Positions 1 through 4,396 of a stretch of DNA of 6,376 nt are shown piece by piece (within the stretch, counting starts at the first letter, position 1; every line of letters starts with the position of its first letter). The notes under the pieces are model-generated. The model was given only the letters and a program-made list of their open reading frames with translations, searched no databases and was not told the origin of the DNA. The DNA comes from Clostridia bacterium. GTDB taxonomy: Bacteria > Bacillota > Clostridia > Oscillospirales > CAG-272. The position numbers were made by a program, and so were the translations under genes. The stretch covers positions 1-6,376 of the forward strand of contig JAFQJX010000080.1 in the NCBI GenBank assembly GCA_017397205.1, read 5' to 3'.

Positions 1-560
1 AGGTGCACGGACCCAAGGGCGTTGGCGCCCTCTGGATAGATGCCGCCACCGTCAAAAACGGCGGCGTCGCCGCCACGCTGCTTGGCGGCGGTCAGGAGGG
101 AGGCCGGCGTGCTGGGACGGAAAACGTCCCGGGGATTGCCGCCTTTGCCGCCGCTATCCGCGCGCGTCGGGCGGACAGAGAGCAAGCCGCCGCCCATATG
201 ACAGCGCTGCGCGACCGCCTCGTTGAGGGAATTAGAGGCACCTCTCGGCTTGCTGAGGTGCAGGTGAATCTCAGCCCCCGTATGGCGCCGCATATCGTCA
301 GCATCACGCTGCCGCGCATCAAAAGCGAAACCATGCTGCATTTTCTGTCAGCCAAGGGCATTTACGTATCCAGCGGCTCCGCCTGCTCCTCCCATAACAC
401 CCATCTTTCCTCCGCCATGCTGGCGTGGGGGCTGACGGAGGCGGAGGCAGACTGCACCGTCCGTGTCAGCTTTTGCGCGGAAAACACCGCGGAGGACGTG
501 GACGCGCTTCTCGCCGCCCTTGCGGAGGGCGTGCAGACGCTGGTGCGGATGCGCAGATAA
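1..560 (+). CDS. Cysteine desulfurase (NifS/IscS family), C-terminal part, 5' truncated by window edge
   Basis: PLP-dependent enzyme that removes sulfur from L-cysteine, giving alanine and an enzyme persulfide for Fe-S clusters or tRNA thiolation. About 185 residues are visible. The first full codons read VHGPKGVGAL, the segment just after the family's Schiff-base lysine. Bases 1-2 are AG, consistent with the end of an AAG lysine codon, so the window probably starts inside that codon. Further hallmarks are GGGQEGGRRAGTEN (residues 28-41), the active-site cysteine loop SSGSACSS (123-130, catalytic Cys128), and RVSFCAENTAEDVD near the C-terminus, where the usual Gly-like position is Cys158. The frame ends with TAA at 558-560. 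The GTG at base 3 is an internal codon, not a start. No thiI or iscU follows, because the next gene is on the opposite strand, so the sulfur acceptor cannot be inferred. Family assignment is firm; the subtype (NifS, IscS or other) is not. Confidence 0.95.
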   Translation, partial: VHGPKGVGALWIDAATVKNGGVAATLLGGGQEGGRRAGTENVPGIAAFAAAIRARRADREQAAAHMTALRDRLVEGIRGTSRLAEVQVNLSPRMAPHIVSITLPRIKSETMLHFLSAKGIYVSSGSACSSHNTHLSSAMLAWGLTEAEADCTVRVSFCAENTAEDVDALLAALAEGVQTLVRMRR

Positions 561-589
561 AGCCAAGCCACCCAAGAGAAAAAGAGAAA

Positions 590-607
590 ATGGGGGAGCC
601 ACCCCAT
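590..607 (-). terminator. Hairpin terminator of the small minus-strand gene
   Basis: A perfect 6-bp inverted repeat, ATGGGG/CCCCAT with a 6-base loop, starts one base beyond the stop codon of the minus-strand gene. Read on the minus strand, it is followed by a pyrimidine run (TTTTCTCTTTTTCTC), as expected for intrinsic termination. The desulfurase gene converges on it from the other side, but the plus-strand side has only a weak T-run, so use by that gene is doubtful. The stem is short, so confidence is moderate. Confidence 0.5.
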
Positions 608-608
608 C

Positions 609-806
609 TTAAAAGTATTCCGCCCCCCACTCGCTGTCGTCAAGCGACAGCATCAGCAGCTCCAGCTTTTTGGGGTCGCTGATACGGGCGGCGCGGGCAC
701 ACAGGTGCTCCTTTTCGGTGGGGGAAAGCCCCTGCCAGACCTTGAGGGCACGCCTGTTTTTTGTCAGACACCGATAGATTTGCGGAAGCTCGTTCCCAAG
801 TTTCAT
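609..806 (-). CDS. Small hypothetical protein (65 aa), possibly related to the YdeI/OmpD-associated C-terminal region
   Basis: A 65-residue, charged, probably helical cytosolic protein with no signal peptide or membrane segment. It starts MKLGNELPQIYR and contains WQGLSPTEKEH (24-34), then RAARISDPKKLELLMLSL (38-55). The 'x-LSPtEk' turn followed by an Arg/Lys-rich helix and a Leu-rich helix resembles, from memory, the C-terminal tail of YdeI/OmpD-associated (bacteriocin-protection-like) proteins, but the match is short. The frame is open upstream as far as 1217 on the minus strand. I chose the ATG at 804-806 because GAGG lies five bases before it (minus-strand GAGGTGCCTATG) and because the upstream part overlaps rlmH and reads as a shadow. 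It ends with TAA at 609-611, just before a hairpin. It converges with the desulfurase and diverges from rlmH. Function unknown. Confidence 0.65.
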   Translation of the reverse strand: MKLGNELPQIYRCLTKNRRALKVWQGLSPTEKEHLCARAARISDPKKLELLMLSLDDSEWGAEYF

Positions 807-897
807 AGGCACCTCGCCGTTTTTTGTTAGTATGCCACGGCGTGGGCAAGGGCTATGAGGGGACGGGCACGCCAATTTCTGCCACAGGAGGGGCTTT
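807..897. other. Divergent intergenic region between the small minus-strand gene and rlmH
   Basis: These 91 bases must hold the starts of both flanking transcripts. The two ribosome sites are clear: GAGG on the minus strand at 812-815 and AGGAGG on the plus strand at 886-891, six bases before the rlmH ATG. No sigma-A promoter with proper 16-18 bp spacing was found on either strand. TTGTTA at 824-829 lacks a partner -10. The short palindrome CCACG-G-CGTGG (835-845) is noted, but nothing else supports a role for it. Confidence 0.4.
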
Positions 898-1377
898 ATG
901 ATCCAGCTGACCTTTGTCACCGTGGGCACCCTGAAGGAGGGATACCTCAGGGAGGCGCTTGCGGAATATGAAAAGCGACTGTCCCAATACGCCACCGTCA
1001 GGCACGTGGAGCTCCGCGAGGAGCGCATCACGAACGAGGACGACCCCAAGCGGATTGAGCAGGCACTCGCGGCGGAGGGCAAGCGGATTTTAGACGCCCT
1101 GCCGCAGGACGCCCACAAAATCGCCCTCTGCGTGGAGGGTAAGCTGCTTTCCTCGCCCGACCTCGCCGCCCTCATAGGCAGGGCAGGGGATGAAAGGGGA
1201 AAAATATGCTTTGTCATCGGCTCCTCTCACGGGCTTGCCCCCGAGGTCAAGCGCGCGTGCGACACGCGGCTGTCCATCTCCCCCATGACCTTCCCCCATC
1301 AGCTGATGCGCGTCATTCTTTCGGAGGCGGTCTACCGCTCCTTTACCATTCTCGCAGGAAAAAAATATCATAAATAA
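898..1377 (+). CDS. rlmH: 23S rRNA (pseudouridine1915-N3)-methyltransferase RlmH
   Basis: SAM-dependent SPOUT-class (trefoil-knot) methyltransferase that modifies pseudouridine 1915 in helix 69 of 23S rRNA on assembled 70S ribosomes; formerly YbeA. The protein is 159 aa, matching the family's usual ~155-160. Visible hallmarks: N-terminal VGTLKEGYLREALAEYEKRL (residues 9-28), IALCVEGKLLSS (75-86), the SAM-binding loop FVIGSSHGL (105-113, usually IGGS-x-GL), the knot segment LSISPMTFPHQLMRVIL (125-141) and the near-invariant C-terminal YHK. One deviation: the usual LLEQ(I/V)YRAF reads LSEAVYRSF (141-149), so the common Gln is Ala. The start is the ATG six bases after AGGAGG (886-891). It appears monocistronic and ends before a strong hairpin at 1405-1444. 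A further small stem, AAGGC-ACC-GCCTT (1376-1388), overlaps the stop codon. Confidence 0.96.
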   Translation: MIQLTFVTVGTLKEGYLREALAEYEKRLSQYATVRHVELREERITNEDDPKRIEQALAAEGKRILDALPQDAHKIALCVEGKLLSSPDLAALIGRAGDERGKICFVIGSSHGLAPEVKRACDTRLSISPMTFPHQLMRVILSEAVYRSFTILAGKKYHK

Positions 1378-1404
1378 GGCACCGCCTTGGCAAAAAGAAA
1401 TAGT

Positions 1405-1444
1405 AAAAGGACAGAGAGAGAGCTTTCACCTTGTCTGTCCTTTT
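1405..1444. terminator. Bidirectional intrinsic terminator between rlmH and the AbrB-like gene
   Basis: An 11-bp perfect stem pairs 1405-1415 with 1434-1444 (AAAAGGACAGA with TCTGTCCTTTT) around an 18-base loop. The plus-strand copy ends in TTTT followed by AAGCTTTT. On the minus strand it also ends in TTTT and is followed by further T-rich sequence. It lies between the convergent rlmH (+) and AbrB-like (-) genes and can serve both. Confidence 0.85.
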
Positions 1445-1496
1445 AAGCTTTTATCAATGCTTGTTATGCGTTTTGATGCAAGCTATTTTAAAAACA

Positions 1497-1724
1497 TTAT
1501 GAAAGATTTTTAATTTTTTCAATGCAGCTCTCGCAAAGTAAACTATCGGAGCCACCGTCTATCGTCGCATAGCATAGTCTACAACAGGTGGAAGGACGAC
1601 GGATGACGATTCTGCCTCCCTCAGCATAAACCTCGAGAGGGCACCCGACGCCGAGCTCAAGCTCGCGCCTCAGCGATACCGGTATTACAATTCTGCCAAG
1701 CTTATCTAATTTCGTATTGTACAT
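1497..1724 (-). CDS. AbrB/MazE/SpoVT-type DNA-binding regulator with C-terminal zinc-ribbon-like motif
   Basis: A 75-aa putative transcription factor. Residues 1-43 are a swapped-hairpin AbrB domain: KLDKLGRIVIPVSLRRELEL is the family signature, followed by GCPLEVYAEGGRIVIRR. AbrB-type domains dimerise and bind AT-rich promoter DNA. The tail (44-75) carries two CxxC pairs, Cys48-x2-Cys51 and Cys64-x2-Cys67, twelve residues apart, consistent with a small zinc ribbon; Cys47 is an extra adjacent cysteine. Short AbrB proteins with such tails are, from memory, common in Clostridia. The start ATG (1722-1724) has AAGG six bases upstream, and a consensus sigma-A promoter places transcription start about 23 bases before it. 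It is divergent from the HTH gene, with 116 bp between them. GC is about 47% by hand count. No toxin gene follows, so a MazE-type antitoxin role is unlikely. Targets are unknown; autoregulation through the repeat at 1741-1760 is inferred. Confidence 0.88.
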   Translation of the reverse strand: MYNTKLDKLGRIVIPVSLRRELELGVGCPLEVYAEGGRIVIRRPSTCCRLCYATIDGGSDSLLCESCIEKIKNLS

Positions 1725-1740
1725 ATATCACCTTAACAAT

Positions 1741-1760
1741 ATATAATGTGTACATTATAT
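1741..1760. promoter_or_regulatory. 20-bp inverted repeat over the AbrB-like gene's -10 region (candidate operator)
   Basis: The repeat is ATATAATGT-GT-ACATTATAT: 9-bp perfect arms with a 2-base centre. It spans the -10 element and predicted transcription start of the minus-strand AbrB-like gene, where a bound repressor would block initiation. The half-site ACATTATAT recurs exactly at 1816-1824, upstream of the divergent HTH gene. The caution is that an AT-rich arm containing TATAAT is partly expected at a promoter. Which protein binds, if any, is not shown. Confidence 0.55.
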
Positions 1761-1782
1761 CATCTAAACGTCTATTTGTCAA
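1754..1782 (-). promoter_or_regulatory. Consensus sigma-A promoter of the AbrB-like gene
   Basis: On the minus strand, TTGACA (1777-1782) and TATAAT (1754-1759) are separated by exactly 17 bp. Both hexamers are perfect consensus, so a strong promoter unless repressed. Predicted transcription start is near 1747, giving a leader of about 23 bases that includes the AAGG ribosome site at 1731-1734. Confidence 0.85.
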
Positions 1783-1802
1783 TGATGTTTTGTGAGTATA
1801 AT
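1776..1802 (+). promoter_or_regulatory. Candidate promoter of the HTH gene, overlapping the opposing -35
   Basis: TTGTCA (1776-1781) and TATAAT (1797-1802) lie upstream of the plus-strand HTH gene. The -10 is perfect but the spacer is only 15 bp, so activity is likely weak or activator-dependent. Its -35 overlaps the opposing promoter's -35 (1777-1782), so the two polymerases would compete. A second TATAAT at 1822-1827 has no -35 at a usable distance. Confidence 0.4.
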
Positions 1803-1816
1803 CCTATTAACGATTA

Positions 1817-1828
1817 CATTATATAATG
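1817..1828. promoter_or_regulatory. 12-bp perfect palindrome upstream of the HTH gene (candidate operator)
   Basis: CATTATATAATG is its own reverse complement. With the preceding A it gives ACATTATAT (1816-1824), the same half-site as in the repeat at 1741-1760, but with the two half-sites overlapping instead of separated. It sits just before the AGAGG ribosome site of the HTH gene, in the predicted 5' leader, where it could act as a DNA operator or weakly occlude translation. Confidence 0.45.
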
Positions 1829-1840
1829 CAGAGGTTATAT

Positions 1841-2044
1841 ATGCGACTGAGAATACTTGATATCCTGAGAGAAAAGGGCAAGACGAAATATTGGCTTTAC
1901 ATGCAGCTCGGTCTTAGCTATCAGAACTTTAACAAGCTGGTCAACGGCGAAACGTCTGCGATAAAATTTGAAAATCTGAAGGCACTTTGTGATATCCTTG
2001 ACTGCACTCCAAACGATTTGTTTGTAGAATACTGTGGCAAATAA
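1841..2044 (+). CDS. Small Cro/C1-type (XRE) helix-turn-helix regulator
   Basis: A 67-aa protein that is essentially one lambda-repressor-like HTH domain: RLRILDILREKGKTKYWLYM (2-21), the helix pair LGLSYQNFNKLVNGE (23-37), then FENLKALCDILDCTPNDLFV (43-62), the usual final helix of this fold, where such proteins normally end 'C...DLFE'. It binds DNA, presumably as a dimer; targets unknown. I chose ATG 1841 over ATG 1826 because AGAGG (1830-1834) lies six bases before 1841; the earlier start would add five residues, and its ATG lies within and just beyond the palindrome. GC is 40% by hand count, well below the neighbouring housekeeping genes, and AGA codons appear, hinting at acquisition by transfer. 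It is divergent from the AbrB-like gene and followed by a strong terminator, so it is transcribed alone. Confidence 0.85.
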   Translation: MRLRILDILREKGKTKYWLYMQLGLSYQNFNKLVNGETSAIKFENLKALCDILDCTPNDLFVEYCGK

Positions 2045-2073
2045 CAGCCCATTTTGCAAGAAAAAGCAAATAG

Positions 2074-2104
2074 AAAAGAGCAAGCACGGTGTGCTTGCTC
2101 TTTT
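2074..2104. terminator. Strong bidirectional intrinsic terminator between the HTH gene and tpiA
   Basis: A 14-bp perfect stem, AAAAGAGCAAGCAC/GTGCTTGCTCTTTT, closes on the three-base loop GGT. It is followed on the plus strand by TTTTGTTGTTTTG and on the minus strand by CTCTTTTCTATTTGCTTTTT. It lies between the convergent HTH gene (ends 2044) and tpiA (ends 2118), and serves both. Confidence 0.93.
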
Positions 2105-2117
2105 GTTGTTTTGTATT

Positions 2118-2879
2118 TTATGCGTTTGCCGCGTCCACGATTGCGGTGAACTTCTCGGGGATGAGAGAGGCGCCGCCAATCAGACCGCCGTTGACGTTTG
2201 CCTTTGCCAGCAGCTCAGCGGCGTTCTTGTCGTTCATGGAGCCGCCGTACTGAATGGTGAGTGCCTCGGCAACCTCCTCGCCGTACAGGGAGGCAACGGT
2301 TGCGCGGATGACACCGCAGGTTTCGTCTGCCTGCTCGGGGGTTGCGGTCAGCCCCGTGCCGATTGCCCAGACGGGCTCGTAGGTGATAATGACGTTCTTC
2401 ATCTCCTCTGCGGAAATACCTGCGAGGTCCAGCTTGGTCTGCATGGACACCACCTCGTCGGTGATACCTGCCAGACGCTGCTCCTTGACCTCACCAAGGC
2501 AGAGCAGCACCTTGAAGCCCGCGGCAAGTGCCGCCTTGGTACGCAGATTGACGGTTTCGTCCGTTTCGCCAAAGTACTGACGGCGCTCGCTGTGACCGAT
2601 AATCACGTACTCGGCACCGACCTCCTTCAGCATGGCGCAGGAAACCTCGCCCGTAAAGGCGCCCTTGTCCTCAAAGTGCACGTTCTCTGCACCGATACGA
2701 ATATTCGTGCCCTTTGCGGCTTCCACCGCTGCGGGAATATCCACGTAGGGAACGCACAGCACGATATCGCACTTGTCCTTGCCCGCCACCATGGGAGTGA
2801 GTTCAGAGATGAACTGCCTTGCCTGGGAGGGGGTCATATTCATTTTCCAGTTACCTGCAATGACTACTCTTGCGCTCAT
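2118..2879 (-). CDS. tpiA: Triosephosphate isomerase
   Basis: Cytosolic TIM-barrel enzyme interconverting dihydroxyacetone phosphate and glyceraldehyde 3-phosphate in glycolysis and gluconeogenesis. At 253 aa it matches the family's usual ~250. All catalytic parts are present: GNWKMN with Asn10 and Lys12, IIGHSERR with electrophile His96, YEPVWAIGTG with catalytic base Glu168 and the mobile loop 6, YGGS (211-214) and the phosphate-binding GGASL (235-239). The ATG (2877-2879) has GAGG six bases upstream. Only 12 bases separate it from the pgk stop codon, so pgk and tpiA form one operon. No promoter was seen between them, and transcription ends at the hairpin at 2074-2104. No truncation or missing residue was seen. 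Confidence 0.98.
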   Translation of the reverse strand: MSARVVIAGNWKMNMTPSQARQFISELTPMVAGKDKCDIVLCVPYVDIPAAVEAAKGTNIRIGAENVHFEDKGAFTGEVSCAMLKEVGAEYVIIGHSERRQYFGETDETVNLRTKAALAAGFKVLLCLGEVKEQRLAGITDEVVSMQTKLDLAGISAEEMKNVIITYEPVWAIGTGLTATPEQADETCGVIRATVASLYGEEVAEALTIQYGGSMNDKNAAELLAKANVNGGLIGGASLIPEKFTAIVDAANA

Positions 2880-2891
2880 AGTACACCTCGA

Positions 2892-4196
2892 TTACTGATC
2901 CTGCAGGCAGGCAATGCCGGGAAGCACCTTGCCCTCAAGGAATTCAAGGGAAGCTCCGCCGCCCGTGGAGATATGGGTCATCTTGTCTGCATAGCCGAGC
3001 TTTTCAACGGCTGCGGCAGAGTCGCCGCCGCCAATGATGGAGATTGCGCCGCTTTCAGCAACTGCGCGGGCAACGCTCTCGGTGCCGTTTGCAAAGTTCT
3101 TCCACTCGGATACGCCCATAGGACCGTTCCAGACAACGGTGCCTGCGCCAATCAGCGTCTTTGCGAAGATTTCGCAGGTAACGGGGCCGATATCCAGACC
3201 CATCCAGCCGTCGGGAATGGCGTTGGAGTAAATTCTCATGTTGGGGGTGTTCTCGTCATACTCGCGGCCGATGATGTTGTCCACGGGGAGCAGGAAGTTG
3301 ACGCCGTTTGCACGTGCCTTTTCCATGGTCTCGCGAGCCACGTCCAGCTTATCCTCCTCGCACAGGGAGGTACCGATGCGGAGACCCATTGCGCGGAAGA
3401 AGGTGTATGCCATACCGCCGCCGATAATCAGGGTGTCTACCTTTTCAATGAGGTTGTTGATGACACCGATCTTATCGGAAACCTTAGCGCCGCCGAGAAT
3501 GGCAACGAAGGGACGCTTGGGATTCTCAAGGGCGCTGCCCATGACGGAGATTTCCTTCTGAATCAGGTAGCCGCAGACTGCGGGCAGACCTGCATACATA
3601 GCAACGCCTGCGGTGGAGGCGTGTGCGCGGTGCGCGGTGCCGAATGCGTCGTTGACGTACAGGGTTGCGTAAGCGCCCAGCTTCTTGGCGAATGCCTCGT
3701 CGTTCTTCTCCTCACCTGCATCAAAGCGGATGTTCTCAAGAAGCACGGCGGTGCCGTTTTCCATAGCGGCAATCTTTGCGGCGGCGTCGGGACCCACGAT
3801 ATCCTCAGCGAATACGGTGGGGATACCCAGCTCGTTCAGGCGGTCGCAAACGGGCTTCAGGGTGAACTTCTTCTTGTCGCCCTTTGCCTTTTCCAGATAT
3901 GCGGCGGTGGCTGCTGCCTGCTCCTCAGCGGGGAGTGCGGCAACTGCCTTCTTTTCCTTCTTGTTCAGCCCGAAGCCCTCGGTGAGAATGCTGTGGGGCT
4001 TGCCGAGGTGAGAGCAAAGGATGACCTTTGCACCCTTGGAAAGCAGATACTTGATGGTGGGCAGGGCTTCTACGATTCTCTTGTCGGAGGTGATGACCCC
4101 GTCCTTCATGGGAACGTTAAAGTCGCAACGGACAAGAACGGACTGACCCGCCTTGATTTCTACGTCCTCAACGCTCTTCTTGTTGTACATAGACAT
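2892..4196 (-). CDS. pgk: Phosphoglycerate kinase, with an N-domain insertion of about 36 residues
   Basis: Glycolytic kinase transferring phosphate from 1,3-bisphosphoglycerate to ADP. Motifs in order: RCDFNVP (23-29), HLGKP (63-67; Lys where many homologues have Arg in the 3-PG site), LLENIRFDAGEEKND (152-166), DAFGTAHRAHAS (183-194), ILGGAKVSDKIGVI (233-246), GGGMAYTF (259-266), DIGP (335-338), WNGPMGV (356-362), GGGDSAAAV (389-397) and HISTGGGASLEFLEGK (408-423). At 434 aa it is longer than the usual ~395. The excess lies at residues 68-111: 44 residues between HLGKP and TLKPV, where B. subtilis-type enzymes have about 8. This Lys/Ala/Glu-rich stretch looks helical and surface-exposed. 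All catalytic motifs remain, so activity is expected. The ATG (4194-4196) has AAGGAG eight bases upstream. It is first gene of pgk-tpiA; gapA is not adjacent. Confidence 0.97.
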   Translation of the reverse strand: MSMYNKKSVEDVEIKAGQSVLVRCDFNVPMKDGVITSDKRIVEALPTIKYLLSKGAKVILCSHLGKPHSILTEGFGLNKKEKKAVAALPAEEQAAATAAYLEKAKGDKKKFTLKPVCDRLNELGIPTVFAEDIVGPDAAAKIAAMENGTAVLLENIRFDAGEEKNDEAFAKKLGAYATLYVNDAFGTAHRAHASTAGVAMYAGLPAVCGYLIQKEISVMGSALENPKRPFVAILGGAKVSDKIGVINNLIEKVDTLIIGGGMAYTFFRAMGLRIGTSLCEEDKLDVARETMEKARANGVNFLLPVDNIIGREYDENTPNMRIYSNAIPDGWMGLDIGPVTCEIFAKTLIGAGTVVWNGPMGVSEWKNFANGTESVARAVAESGAISIIGGGDSAAAVEKLGYADKMTHISTGGGASLEFLEGKVLPGIACLQDQ

Positions 4197-4217
4197 ATGC
4201 GTTTCTCCTTTTCAGGT

Positions 4218-4232
4218 GTTAAAATTTTCAAC
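4218..4232. promoter_or_regulatory. Imperfect palindrome at the pgk transcription start (weak candidate operator)
   Basis: On the minus strand GTTGAAAATTTTAAC pairs six of seven positions about its centre. It covers the predicted +1 of the pgk promoter, a usual repressor position. AT-rich palindromes arise easily by chance, and no regulator such as CggR is encoded in the window. Confidence 0.25.
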
Positions 4233-4238
4233 CATAGT

Positions 4239-4267
4239 ATTTTAACATATATTTCTAAATTAGTCAA
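4239..4267 (-). promoter_or_regulatory. Sigma-A promoter of the pgk-tpiA operon
   Basis: On the minus strand, TTGACT (4262-4267) and TAAAAT (4239-4244) are separated by 17 bp, with a TG dinucleotide one base before the -10 (TGTTAAAAT), an extended -10. Predicted transcription start is near 4232, leaving a 36-base leader with AAGGAG at 4205-4210. Strong expression fits a glycolytic operon. Confidence 0.75.
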
Positions 4268-4310
4268 CACAAGATTCAAAAAAGCGCCCCGTGCCGACAC
4301 CGCGCGCGAG

Positions 4311-4367
4311 AGGAGGCAAGTGTTTACAATTTGTTCACAAAGCAGGGGTGCAAACAAGCTACAATGA
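4311..4367 (+). other. Shine-Dalgarno plus possible 15-codon leader peptide upstream of the ABC-F gene
   Basis: AGGAGG (4311-4316) lies three bases before GTG 4320, which opens a frame MFTICSQSRGANKLQ ending in TGA (4365-4367). That stop overlaps, as ATGA, an ATG (4364) in frame with the downstream ABC-F gene. Short leader peptides control several antibiotic-resistance ABC-F genes, but the spacing here is short and the start is GTG. If transcription begins at the -10-like TACAAT at 4360-4365, this element is not transcribed with the gene. No well-spaced promoter was found between 4268 and 4396. Confidence 0.25.
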
Positions 4368-4396
4368 AGGGGTATTACCAAACCGCAGGAGACGAC

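Noticed and set aside
807..1217. N-terminal extension of the small minus-strand gene across rlmH (202-codon frame)
   Set aside because: It overlaps rlmH antisense and reads as low-complexity Ser/Arg-rich shadow sequence, whereas a well-placed GAGG marks the start at 806.
1457..1479. Three ATGC motifs spaced 9-10 bp apart and a GCTTG/CAAGC stem downstream of the AbrB-like gene
   Set aside because: A 4-base motif recurs easily by chance, and the stem is only 5 bp with a long loop and no T-run. No regulatory or RNA element could be supported.
1826..1840. Upstream ATG 1826 as start of the HTH gene
   Set aside because: It lies partly within the palindrome with no ribosome site before it, while AGAGG is ideally placed for ATG 1841.
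1497..2044. Toxin-antitoxin module reading of the AbrB-like and HTH genes
   Set aside because: Although MazE-type and XRE antitoxins share these folds, neither gene has a toxin partner; both are followed by terminators and the pair is divergent, not in tandem.
2034..4367. A 777-codon plus-strand open frame running through tpiA and pgk
   Set aside because: It is antisense to two clearly recognised enzymes and lacks a ribosome site at its start. Its Cys/Gly/His-rich translation matches no family I know. The codon choice of pgk-tpiA keeps stop codons out of this antisense frame.
4331..4396. N-terminal extension of the ABC-F protein from TTG 4331 or ATG 4364
   Set aside because: Homologues begin at the MI-x-VTNL-like sequence, and AGGAG sits five bases before ATG 4397. 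The extension is kept only as a speculative coupled form under the leader-peptide finding.
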